A stretch of 28,741 nucleotides of DNA from Candidatus Campbelliibacteriota bacterium (GTDB lineage: Bacteria; Patescibacteriota; Minisyncoccia; Phycocordibacterales; CSBR16-193). Below are positions 15,083 through 21,653 of the stretch, piece by piece. A model generated the notes under the pieces. It searched no databases, was not told where the DNA came from, and worked only from the letters and a program-made list of their open reading frames with translations. How positions within the stretch are numbered: position 1 is the stretch's first letter; every line of letters begins with the position of its first letter. The stretch lies in contig SKVL01000021.1 of NCBI GenBank assembly GCA_007129455.1, positions 1 to 28,741 on the forward strand, read 5' to 3'. The position numbers and the translations under genes were made by a program.

Positions 15083-15125
15083 CCCCGACAAAAAAGAGTC
15101 CTGTGAATTACCGGGGTTTGTTTTT
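15081..15125 (+). terminator. Rho-independent terminator after the actin-like gene
   Basis: AACCCCG (15081-15087) pairs with CGGGGTT (15112-15118) around a 24-base loop, followed by TTTGTTTTT. The stem begins within the TAA stop. The most GC-rich hairpin in the window. Confidence 0.75.
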
Positions 15126-15144
15126 AAAAGATAAAAATATAAGT

Positions 15145-15150
15145 TATAAT
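15145..15150 (+). promoter_or_regulatory. Possible -10 box before the baseplate-J-like gene
   Basis: Consensus TATAAT at 15145-15150 in an AT-rich gap, just after the terminator. No convincing -35 at 17 bases (TTTTAA). The leader would be about 70 bases with no Shine-Dalgarno. Confidence 0.35.
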
Positions 15151-15228
15151 ATAGTATTAAGATTGAGGACAAATAAAAATTTTATCAAGTGTGTTTTTGA
15201 ATTAATAGAAAGAATTTAAATAAATAGA

Positions 15229-16584
15229 ATGAAAGACATAACTCCCCCAAACAATAGAAGGTCCATACGTAACGTCATTCCCCCGCGTTATGAAGAAAAA
15301 GATAATGAAAGCGTAAAAGAAGGTGGAAACGGAGAGCCTGGCAAGGTCCGTGATTTTAAAATACGAACAAAGAAAACAACGCAATCTCGTCACGGTGAGA
15401 GCATTGACGTGAAGACCTCCAATTCAAAGGTTTACTCCCCTGGGGAAAAAAGAAATGGGTGGCTTTGGTGGTTTGGAGTACCAACTTTCATATTGGGAGT
15501 TATTTTAATACTAGGCTTTGGAATATCATCCCAGTTTGCAACAGCCGAGGTGATAATAGAGCCCTTAAGTGAAAATGTTGAAAACGTCCAGGAAAAGATA
15601 ACATTTCACCAAAACCCATCTTCCGATGAACTGGGTTTTGAAATTATCACTGTGGCCTTAAAACAGCCTCGGCAAATATCGGTACCGGCGAGCGGAGAAG
15701 ACTATGTTGAAGAAAAGGCCTCCGGAGTGATAACCGTCTATAACGAATTCAGCACTTCCCAACAGATTCTGGTGACAAACACCAGATTCGAGAATCCGAA
15801 TGGATTAATCTACAGAATAAATGAAAGTCTGACCATTCCCGGTATGAGTGACGGAGAACCCGGAGTCGCACGAGCAACCGTATACGCCGATGAACCGGGT
15901 GAAGAATACAATATTGCTCCGACGACCTTTACGATACCCGGGTTCAAGGGATCGGCTCAGTTTGACAAATTTTATGCCAAATCCGATAGCTCCATGCACG
16001 GAGGACGCATCGGAAATATTCCGGTAATAAACGATGAAGACATGGAAGGAGCCGAGGAGAATCTACGCAAAGGTTTGGAAGAAGAGCTCTTATCCGAAGC
16101 CGAAAGTTTAATTCCCGAAGGTTTCATTCTTTTTGGGGGCAATCATTCCATCGAGGAGAGCAGGGAAATGAGCGTTGATAACGGAAGCGCTACTCTCATC
16201 CTGAACGCATTCCTCCATGGAGTCCTTTTAAAAGAAGATACTTTGGCACAGCATCTTTATAAAAAGCTACTTGGCGCCAGCCACCCGGTGGAAGTGAAAA
16301 GTTGGGAAAACCTCAATTTCGTATTGGAGGATAAGAATGATCTTAAAGAGAGAGAGGAGCTTGATTTCTCCGTCTCCGGTGAAATTCAATTTTTCCGCAC
16401 GGTCGACAAAAAGAGTCTTGCAATCGAACTGGCCGGCGTTTCCAGAAGAGACACCTCGAAAATAAACAACATCTTGGATGAAGATAACTACCCGATTTTC
16501 AAAGCCGAGGTATCCGTTTCTCCTTTCTGGATGCCATCTATCCCGGGTAATCCGGAGAAAATAAATATCAAAACAAGATACTAA
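15229..16584 (+). CDS. Baseplate-J/gp47-like membrane protein
   Basis: 451 aa. A polar, basic N-terminal tail (about 1-73) is followed by one transmembrane helix (about 76-98), then a large domain outside the membrane. KASGVITVYNEFSTSQQILVTNTRFENPNGLIYR, IPGMSDGEPGVARATVYAD and EYNIAPTTFTIPGFKGS match the baseplate J/gp47-like fold that is found in phage baseplates and, as membrane-anchored forms, in many CPR genomes. No other phage gene is nearby, so a prophage is not indicated. The preceding actin-like gene is separated by a terminator. Function unknown; an envelope-spanning or attachment structure is a guess. Evidence strings here are read in pieces from the translation and none is longer than the family block. 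Confidence 0.75.
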   Translation: MKDITPPNNRRSIRNVIPPRYEEKDNESVKEGGNGEPGKVRDFKIRTKKTTQSRHGESIDVKTSNSKVYSPGEKRNGWLWWFGVPTFILGVILILGFGISSQFATAEVIIEPLSENVENVQEKITFHQNPSSDELGFEIITVALKQPRQISVPASGEDYVEEKASGVITVYNEFSTSQQILVTNTRFENPNGLIYRINESLTIPGMSDGEPGVARATVYADEPGEEYNIAPTTFTIPGFKGSAQFDKFYAKSDSSMHGGRIGNIPVINDEDMEGAEENLRKGLEEELLSEAESLIPEGFILFGGNHSIEESREMSVDNGSATLILNAFLHGVLLKEDTLAQHLYKKLLGASHPVEVKSWENLNFVLEDKNDLKEREELDFSVSGEIQFFRTVDKKSLAIELAGVSRRDTSKINNILDEDNYPIFKAEVSVSPFWMPSIPGNPEKINIKTRY

Positions 16585-16607
16585 ATCAATTATAAGTTGA
16601 CTTTCGG

Positions 16608-16636
16608 GATGTTTTTGTTAACATCAAGTATCTTGA
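16608..16636. promoter_or_regulatory. Two adjacent inverted repeats upstream of infA
   Basis: GATGTT (16608-16613), six bases, AACATC (16620-16625); then TCAAG-TAT-CTTGA (16624-16636), sharing two bases with the first. The second covers part of the -35 box at 16633. Possible operator or RNA hairpins; an upstream TTGACT (16597-16602) with TAACAT (16619-16624), 16 bases apart, could be a second promoter. Confidence 0.35.
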
Positions 16637-16661
16637 CGGTCGTACAAAGAAAGTTTATTTT
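16633..16661 (+). promoter_or_regulatory. Promoter of infA, predicted leaderless
   Basis: TTGACG (16633-16638), 17-base spacer, TATTTT (16656-16661). The infA ATG at 16668 is six bases after the -10, so the transcript may begin at or next to the ATG. Confidence 0.5.
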
Positions 16662-16667
16662 TGATAA

Positions 16668-16883
16668 ATGACAAAAGATAAAGATATTAAACAAGTCACA
16701 GGAATCATAACCGAAGCATATCCCGACACACGCTTTAAAGTCGAACTTGATGACGGGTCGGAGATGCAAACGTATCTCGCAGGAAAGATGAGAAAGTTTC
16801 GAATAAAAGTTCTGATAGGTGACAAGGTTGTCGTGGAGGTTGACCCCTACGGAGGAAAAGGCAGAATAGTCCGTAGGTTATAA
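16668..16883 (+). CDS. infA: Translation initiation factor IF-1
   Basis: 71 aa S1-type OB fold that binds the ribosomal A site during initiation. Family landmarks are present: VTGIITEAYPDTRFKVELDDG, YLAGKMRKFRIKVLIGD (the usual HISGKMRxxxIRILxGD) and the ending VDPYGGKGRIVRRL (usual LTPYDLxKGRIxxR). First gene of the ribosomal cluster; rpmJ follows after 16 bases. Full length, no Shine-Dalgarno. Confidence 0.97.
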   Translation: MTKDKDIKQVTGIITEAYPDTRFKVELDDGSEMQTYLAGKMRKFRIKVLIGDKVVVEVDPYGGKGRIVRRL

Positions 16884-16892
16884 AGGTTATAA
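16875..16892 (+). repeat. Tandem 9-base repeat at the infA stop
   Basis: AGGTTATAA occurs twice without a gap (16875-16883, 16884-16892). The first copy includes the infA TAA. Two copies only; possibly chance or slippage. Confidence 0.6.
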
Positions 16893-16899
16893 AAAAAAT

Positions 16900-17016
16900 A
16901 TGAAAGTTAAATCTTCAGTTAAAAAAATATGTCCCAAGTGCAAAACCGTACGAAGGCAGGGCCGTGTTTTTGTAATATGTAAATCAAATCCGCGCCATAA
17001 ACAACGGCAAGGATAA
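16900..17016 (+). CDS. rpmJ: Ribosomal protein bL36
   Basis: 38 aa, below usual gene-finder cut-offs. The opening MKVKSSVKKICPKCKTVRR and the zinc-binding set C11, C14, C27, H33 are the hallmark of bL36, which binds 23S rRNA in the large subunit. Located in the conserved infA-rpmJ-rpsM order. An eight-A run precedes the ATG instead of a Shine-Dalgarno. Confidence 0.97.
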   Translation: MKVKSSVKKICPKCKTVRRQGRVFVICKSNPRHKQRQG

Positions 17017-17045
17017 AGCCTGAGGTTAAAGAGCTTCCCGGGCTT
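17016..17045 (+). other. Hairpin between rpmJ and rpsM
   Basis: AAGCCTG (17016-17022) can pair with CGGGCTT (17039-17045), one pair being G-T, around a 16-base loop. No T-run follows, so it is not a standard terminator. It may be an mRNA processing or regulatory structure. Confidence 0.35.
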
Positions 17046-17072
17046 GCATTATGATCTTATAGGGTGTAAAGT
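17044..17072 (+). promoter_or_regulatory. Possible promoter of rpsM
   Basis: TTGCAT (17044-17049), 17-base spacer, TAAAGT (17067-17072). Moderate match; the start would be near 17079, 16 bases before the ATG. Confidence 0.35.
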
Positions 17073-17094
17073 AAGGTGCGAAATCAAGTTTTAT

Positions 17095-17478
17095 ATGCGT
17101 ATAACAGGTATTACAATTCCGGACAATAAACGTCTCGAGATAGCCCTGACGGAGGTTTATGGGGTGGGCTTTGCACGTGCAAAAGAGATTTTGGACGATC
17201 TTTCGATAGATCGCGGTAAGAAAGCCAAAGACCTGACTGACGCCGAGGAGGTGAAAATAAGAAAGTACATCGAAGAGAACTGTATAATCGAAGGCGATTT
17301 GAGACGACAGATTTCTTCAAACGTAAAGCGCCAGCAGGACATTAAGTCATACCGAGGTATGCGCCACTCCCGCAGACTGCCTTGTCGGGGACAGAGAACA
17401 AAGACAAACTCGAGAACCAGGAGAGGGAACGTCAGAAAGACAATGGGTACGGGAAGACGTAAGACCGAAAAGAAATAG
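17095..17478 (+). CDS. rpsM: Ribosomal protein uS13
   Basis: 127 aa from ATG 17095, the standard uS13 opening MRITGITIPDNKRLEIALT. A further 17 in-frame codons upstream are not part of the family and begin with an ATG at 17044 that I reject. Sits in the 30S head and contacts the P-site tRNA and the B1 bridges. YGVGFARAKEI is the helix-two-turn-helix block; YRGMRHSRRLPCRGQRTKTN is the conserved C-terminal core, followed by a basic tail that reaches the decoding region. Confidence 0.97.
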   Translation: MRITGITIPDNKRLEIALTEVYGVGFARAKEILDDLSIDRGKKAKDLTDAEEVKIRKYIEENCIIEGDLRRQISSNVKRQQDIKSYRGMRHSRRLPCRGQRTKTNSRTRRGNVRKTMGTGRRKTEKK

Positions 17479-17485
17479 TCTTCTA

Positions 17486-17514
17486 TTTACGCTTTTACAC
17501 TCTTATGTTATACT
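17486..17514 (+). promoter_or_regulatory. Promoter of rpsK and following genes
   Basis: TTTACG (17486-17491), 17-base spacer, TATACT (17509-17514) with TGT extended -10. The predicted start is near 17521, giving a leader of about 28 bases without a Shine-Dalgarno. Probably feeds rpsK, rpsD, rpoA and rplQ. Confidence 0.6.
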
Positions 17515-17548
17515 AAGGGGCATTAATTTATTTTTCAATAAGAAAAAG

Positions 17549-17980
17549 ATGGGTAAAAAAAGAATCGTTAAAAAATCCGGAGGAGAAGGTGAAGGAAAAC
17601 ACCGTTCAAAAGGCAAGTCGATCAAAAAAAGAAGACTCGACACGGGTATTCTTTATGTTCACTCGACATACAACAACACCAAGGTTGCTTTTGCCGACAG
17701 TAAAGGAAATATAATAACCTCGTCATCGTCCGGATCCCTCGGATTCAAGGGGGCTAAAAAAGGAACCCCCTTCGCGGCCGCCAAGGTGGGCGAAGTTATC
17801 GGTGAACAAGTTTATGCCATGGGGGCACGAGAGATAAAGGTAACGGTAAAAGGTGTGGGCGCCGGACGCGAATCTTCAATAAGAGGTTTTATGTCCAAAG
17901 GTTTATCCATCTCTGAAATAGAGGACGTGACGCCCGTGCCACACAACGGCCCCAGACCGCCCAAACCGAGAAGAGTTTAG
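17549..17980 (+). CDS. rpsK: Ribosomal protein uS11
   Basis: 143 aa, 30S platform protein at the mRNA exit side. Core blocks: GILYVHSTYNNTKVAFAD, SSGSLGFKGAKKGTPFAA, VKGVGAGRESSIRGF and the ending VTPVPHNGPRPPKPRRV. The N-terminus (about 1-28) is a lysine- and glycine-rich extension (KKSGGEGEGKHRSKGKSIKK), common in length variation for this family and probably rRNA-binding. rpsD starts 34 bases later. Confidence 0.97.
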   Translation: MGKKRIVKKSGGEGEGKHRSKGKSIKKRRLDTGILYVHSTYNNTKVAFADSKGNIITSSSSGSLGFKGAKKGTPFAAAKVGEVIGEQVYAMGAREIKVTVKGVGAGRESSIRGFMSKGLSISEIEDVTPVPHNGPRPPKPRRV

Positions 17981-18003
17981 AAAGAAACGAGCACTTTTAG
18001 ATA

Positions 18004-18009
18004 TATAAT
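18004..18009 (+). promoter_or_regulatory. Possible -10 box directly before rpsD
   Basis: TATAAT at 18004-18009, five bases before the rpsD ATG at 18015. No -35 at the proper distance. If used, the message would be leaderless; it may equally be AT-rich chance. Confidence 0.3.
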
Positions 18010-18014
18010 ATTTT

Positions 18015-18626
18015 ATGAAAATAGGACCAAAATACAAAATAGCGCGCAAACTGGGTGCCCCGGTTTTTGAAAAAACTCAGACACAAAAGTTCGCCCTATC
18101 CGAAGCGAAAAAAACACGAAGGTTCACTAAACGCAGAAAACAAATAACCGACTACGGCCTACGTTTGAAAGAGAAACAAAAGGGCAGGTACTCTTATGCT
18201 CTGTCAGAAAAGGTATTCGGAAGGATGGTCCGTGACGCAATGAAGCAAAAGACCAAAAAGGTTCCCGACGCTTTGTTCGAGTCTTTGGAAAGCAGACTGG
18301 ACAGTGTAATAACAAGATCAGGTTTCGGACCTACGAGGTTCTTTTGCCGTCAGCTGATCTCTCACGGGCATATTTTGGTAAACGACAAAAAAATGACCAT
18401 ATCTTCATACAAAGTCAAAAAAGGTGATGTTATTAAAATAAAGCCGAAAAGTTTGGAAAAGGGTCTTTTCCGAGATGAGGATGAAGACATGGCAATGTCC
18501 ACTGATGTTTCTTGGCTTAAAGTCGACCCGTTAAAAAAGACTGTTACTTTCAAGGGCGCCCCGGTAAGAGATGAGGTTGACCTTTTTTTTGACATTAATT
18601 CGGTACTTGAATTTTATAGCCGTTAA
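18015..18626 (+). CDS. rpsD: Ribosomal protein uS4
   Basis: 203 aa. Nucleates 30S assembly on 16S rRNA. The N-terminal domain lacks the zinc cysteines seen in some uS4 proteins. The S4 RNA-binding domain is at about 95-160 (ESRLDSVITRSGFGPTRFF, RQLISHGHILVNDKK, VKKGDVIKI). The C-terminal acidic loop and ending (DINSVLEFYSR) are typical. In the order rpsK-rpsD-rpoA, as in most bacteria. Confidence 0.96.
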   Translation: MKIGPKYKIARKLGAPVFEKTQTQKFALSEAKKTRRFTKRRKQITDYGLRLKEKQKGRYSYALSEKVFGRMVRDAMKQKTKKVPDALFESLESRLDSVITRSGFGPTRFFCRQLISHGHILVNDKKMTISSYKVKKGDVIKIKPKSLEKGLFRDEDEDMAMSTDVSWLKVDPLKKTVTFKGAPVRDEVDLFFDINSVLEFYSR

Positions 18627-18652
18627 TTATTTAGAAAATTAAAAGTTTGCAT

Positions 18653-19648
18653 ATGAAAAATAATCAACCCACCATAATAACTCCGTCTCAACCGATCATT
18701 GTCTCGGAAAGTGAGAACAAGGGTGTTTATGAGATAGAGGGTCTATACCCTGGATATGGTCACACTTTGGGTAACTCTATTCGTCGCATTATACTATCTT
18801 CACTGCCCGGGGTCGCAATAACAACCGTAAAGATAGAGGGGGTAAATCACGAGTTTTCAACACTGAACGGCGTAAAGGAGGATGTCATAACCATGCTCTT
18901 GAACGTTAGAAAAATGAGAATACGCCTGCACACCGAAGACTCACAAACACTTTCCGTCTCCAAAAAAGGAGAAGGGATTTTAACGGCTGGCGAAATTGGA
19001 ACCTCGAATAGCTTCGTGGAGATAGTCAACCCCGATCAACACATCGCAACCTTGACGGACAAGGCAGCAACGGTAAATATGGAGTTGACTGTAGAGAGGG
19101 GCTTGGGGTTTGTGACCAAAGACGAGTTGAAGAATGAAAAGGTCTCAATCGGAACCATTGCTCTTGACGCGGTTTTTACGCCGATTAGGAGAGTCTCCTA
19201 CGAGGTTGAGAACATGCGTGTCGGCGACAGGACCGACTTTAACAAATTAATAATATCCATTGAAACAGACGGCACCCTGTCACCACGCGAAGCTTTGGAG
19301 CAAGCTATCTACATTATGATAGGACAGCTGAAAGCAATAGTCGGATTTCAAGAAGAAGAAGAGGCGGAAGAGAGCGAAAGTAAACTTTATGACGTGTCCG
19401 GAACTGGTGAGGAAGAAATAACAAAAGATGCCGAAGATACGAGTGCTTTCCTTAAAACCTCGGTTGAAGAGATTGGACTTTCAACCCGGACCACCAGAGC
19501 TCTTTCGAACGCAAACATCAGAACCGTCAGCGGACTCATCAGGAAGTCGGAAGAAGATTTGTTGTCACTAGAGGGACTGGGAGACAAGGGCATACAGGAA
19601 ATAAAGGACACTTTGGCCGAACACAACATGGCACTGAAAGAGAAGTAA
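18653..19648 (+). CDS. rpoA: RNA polymerase alpha subunit
   Basis: 331 aa from ATG 18653 (a TTG two codons earlier is less likely). Dimerises to start RNA polymerase assembly. The N-terminal domain has EGLYPGYGHTLGNSIRRIILSSLPG and VNHEFSTLNGVKEDV, and the later RRVSYEVENMRVGDRTDF. An acidic linker (about 230-262) leads to the C-terminal domain with its helix-hairpin-helix (IGLSTRTTRALSNANIRTV, DLLSLEGLGDKGIQEIKD), which binds UP elements and activators. Complete, with rplQ 18 bases later. Confidence 0.97.
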   Translation: MKNNQPTIITPSQPIIVSESENKGVYEIEGLYPGYGHTLGNSIRRIILSSLPGVAITTVKIEGVNHEFSTLNGVKEDVITMLLNVRKMRIRLHTEDSQTLSVSKKGEGILTAGEIGTSNSFVEIVNPDQHIATLTDKAATVNMELTVERGLGFVTKDELKNEKVSIGTIALDAVFTPIRRVSYEVENMRVGDRTDFNKLIISIETDGTLSPREALEQAIYIMIGQLKAIVGFQEEEEAEESESKLYDVSGTGEEEITKDAEDTSAFLKTSVEEIGLSTRTTRALSNANIRTVSGLIRKSEEDLLSLEGLGDKGIQEIKDTLAEHNMALKEK

Positions 19649-19666
19649 CCGAAATTAATTGAGAAT

Positions 19667-20017
19667 ATGAAGAATCACAATAAAATTCGTTCATTTAACA
19701 GGCCCTCGAAGCAAAGAAAGGCTCTTCTTAACTCTTTGGCTCGTTCACTTATCAATAGCGGTCGTATAAAAACAACCGAAATGAAAGCCAAGGAACTGAG
19801 GCCTTACGCGGAGCGCTTAATAACATACGGAAAAAAAGGAACCCTTTCCGACCGAAGGCGCTTGAGTGCTCTCGTGGGCAAGGATGCTTCTTTGAAGGTT
19901 TTTGAAGAACTTGTGCCTCGTTTTGAAAAAAGAGCAGGTGGTTACACCCGCATAAGTAAGCTCTCTGCAAGGAAAGGTGACGCCAGTTCCATGGCATATA
20001 TAGAGTTCGTTGAATAA
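19667..20017 (+). CDS. rplQ: Ribosomal protein bL17
   Basis: 116 aa, large-subunit protein near the peptide exit tunnel. Opening SFNRPSKQRKALLNSLARSL, then KTTEMKAKELRPYAERLITYGK and the ending RAGGYTRISKLSARKGDASSMAYIEFV, are all family blocks. The usual MRHxxxxxxLGR opening reads MKNHNKIRSFNR. It ends two bases before the promoter of rplM. Confidence 0.96.
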   Translation: MKNHNKIRSFNRPSKQRKALLNSLARSLINSGRIKTTEMKAKELRPYAERLITYGKKGTLSDRRRLSALVGKDASLKVFEELVPRFEKRAGGYTRISKLSARKGDASSMAYIEFVE

Positions 20018-20018
20018 A

Positions 20019-20047
20019 TTGACATTTGATCGATCTCAAACTAAAAT
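20019..20047 (+). promoter_or_regulatory. Promoter of rplM-rpsI
   Basis: Perfect TTGACA (20019-20024), 17-base spacer, TAAAAT (20042-20047). Transcription would begin near 20054, about five bases before the ATG at 20059, so the message is nearly leaderless. This also rules out the upstream in-frame TTG at 20026 as start. Confidence 0.65.
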
Positions 20048-20058
20048 GGTTCGAAAAT

Positions 20059-20436
20059 ATGAAAACAGACAACAAGAAAATGAAAAATGAAGAGGAGACG
20101 ATCGACGCGACGGGACGCCCCTTCGGACGTATAGCCACAGAAGCGGCCAATAAACTCAGGGGAAAAGATTCCCCGGATTTTGAAAGAAACCGTATTACCG
20201 GAAAAATGGTGAACATCATCAATGCATCTTCCGTCCATGTATCAACCCGTGGAAAAGCCACTAACAAAATTTACGTAAGATACTCTGGGTATCCAGGTGG
20301 GAAAAAAGAAGAGAGCTTGAAAAAACTTATGGAAAGACGAGGGGCAAGAGAAGCGCTCAGAAGAGCGGTTTACGGAATGTTGCCGAACAACAAACTCAGA
20401 CCAGAGTTAATGAAGCGATTGAAAATATCAGAATAA
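20059..20436 (+). CDS. rplM: Ribosomal protein uL13
   Basis: 125 aa from ATG 20059. Early-assembling large-subunit protein. After a charged 17-residue tail the family core begins (IDATGRPFGRIATEAANKLRGK), then RITGKMVNIINASSVHVS, NKIYVRYSGYPGG, and REALRRAVYGMLPNNKLR. The first part of the usual uL13 N-terminus is short, which is common in small genomes. rpsI starts two bases after the stop. Confidence 0.96.
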   Translation: MKTDNKKMKNEEETIDATGRPFGRIATEAANKLRGKDSPDFERNRITGKMVNIINASSVHVSTRGKATNKIYVRYSGYPGGKKEESLKKLMERRGAREALRRAVYGMLPNNKLRPELMKRLKISE

Positions 20437-20438
20437 AT

Positions 20439-20849
20439 ATGATAACCGAAAAAACAAAACAAAAATACACGGAAGCTGCGGGGAGGCGTAAAACCTCCGT
20501 GGCCAGAGTTCGTCTGTTTGAGGACGGCAAGAGTTCATTTTTAATAAATGAAAGAACTCTGGAGGATTACTTCCCTCGTGAAGAACTTCAGGTGTTGGTA
20601 AAAGAGGTCTTTAGCGAAAGCGGAGTGGAGAAGAATTTTTTCGTATCGGCGCTTATCAAAGGTGGTGGCTCGACAAGTCAAGCCGAGGCACTCAGGCACG
20701 GCATAGCCAGAGCATTGACCGAAATAGATCCCGAACTTAGACCAAAACTTAAAAAGGCCGGCTTTCTGAAACGAGATCCGAGAAGGAAAGAAAGAAAGAA
20801 ATTCGGTTTAAAGAAGGCGCGAAAGTCTCCTCAATGGTCAAAGAGATAA
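20439..20849 (+). CDS. rpsI: Ribosomal protein uS9
   Basis: 136 aa, 30S head protein whose C-terminal tail contacts P-site tRNA. Blocks: YTEAAGRRKTSVARVRLF, KGGGSTSQAEALRHGIARAL, and the basic ending RRKERKKFGLKKARKSPQWSKR, in which the last K-R matches the functional C-terminus. Paired with rplM as in nearly all bacteria. Followed by a hairpin terminator. Confidence 0.97.
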   Translation: MITEKTKQKYTEAAGRRKTSVARVRLFEDGKSSFLINERTLEDYFPREELQVLVKEVFSESGVEKNFFVSALIKGGGSTSQAEALRHGIARALTEIDPELRPKLKKAGFLKRDPRRKERKKFGLKKARKSPQWSKR

Positions 20850-20874
20850 AGTTTTTTCGTCCAGAGGTAAATTT

Positions 20875-20897
20875 AAGACTTCGCAAAAGTCTTCTTT
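20875..20897 (+). terminator. Terminator after rpsI
   Basis: AAGACTT (20875-20881), loop CGCAA, AAGTCTT (20887-20893), then CTTTCTT. Ends the ribosomal protein group before the chaperone genes. Confidence 0.6.
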
Positions 20898-20975
20898 CTT
20901 CCATTCATAAAGAATATTCTGACACTTATTCTTGTCAAGTTTGTTTTCACTAAAAAGAAGATTGTTTTTTGTAAA

Positions 20976-21614
20976 ATGAAAGATAATAAAAAATTCAAAA
21001 AAATAAAGATGGATTCTAGGAAAAAAGAACAAGACGAGACTGAGGACGACGTGACCTTCGAAGAAAATTACGATGAAGATACCGACACGGCGATAGATTC
21101 GAAAAGAAATATAAAAAAGATAAAAGATAAACTGAAAGAGTGCCAAAGGGAAAAAGGGGAGTACATGGAGGGATGGCAACGGGCAAAAAGCGACCTTGTC
21201 AATATCAGAAGAAAGTACGAAAAAGAAGCACAAGAAGCAGGTGAGGCATCGGAGCGAAACTTTGCAAAGAGAATCCTACCCATTCTCGACAGTTTCTCTA
21301 TGGCAATTTCCAACCGAAAAAGCTGGGAAGAGCTCCCCGAAGAGTGGAGGAAGGGGATGGAAAATATTCACAATCAGCTAATAAAAGTTTTAAAGGAGTA
21401 CAATGTTCTGCCTTTCTCGCCATTAAATGAATCGTTTGATCCTTTTTTTCATGAGGCGGTGGGAACCGTTGAGGTCAACGAAAGCCATAAAGACGGTCTT
21501 ATCGTCGAGGTCGTTCAAGAGGGATATATTATGGAAGGAGAGATCCTCCGTACCGCCAAGGTAAAAGTCGGAGAATATATAGATAAAGAAGAAAAAGATG
21601 AGACGGAAAATTAG
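20976..21614 (+). CDS. grpE: GrpE nucleotide exchange factor
   Basis: 212 aa. Releases ADP from DnaK. A charged N-terminus and long coiled coil (about 45-95, with WQRAKSDLVNIRRKYEKE, the family core) lead to the four-helix and beta-domain part (ILPILDSFSMAISN, NVLPFSPLNESFDPFFHEAV, VVQEGYIMEGEILRTAKVKV). The start is ATG 20976 or, less likely, ATG 21009, before which TAAAAT at 20972 could serve as a -10. No HrcA-type CIRCE element is seen upstream. dnaK follows after 39 bases. Confidence 0.95.
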   Translation: MKDNKKFKKIKMDSRKKEQDETEDDVTFEENYDEDTDTAIDSKRNIKKIKDKLKECQREKGEYMEGWQRAKSDLVNIRRKYEKEAQEAGEASERNFAKRILPILDSFSMAISNRKSWEELPEEWRKGMENIHNQLIKVLKEYNVLPFSPLNESFDPFFHEAVGTVEVNESHKDGLIVEVVQEGYIMEGEILRTAKVKVGEYIDKEEKDETEN

Positions 21615-21653
21615 CAAAAAAAAGATTATTAATTTTAATTTAACTGAAAAAAC

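Noticed and set aside
15229..16584. Prophage baseplate gene
   Set aside because: It has a transmembrane anchor and is surrounded by housekeeping genes; no other phage gene is present.
20026..20058. Upstream TTG start for rplM
   Set aside because: The TTGACA/TAAAAT promoter occupies this stretch and transcription would begin after it.
20838..21233. Minus-strand open frame of 131 codons covering the rpsI-grpE gap
   Set aside because: It runs through the grpE coding sequence, has no family resemblance, no Shine-Dalgarno and a low-complexity Phe/Leu-rich translation.
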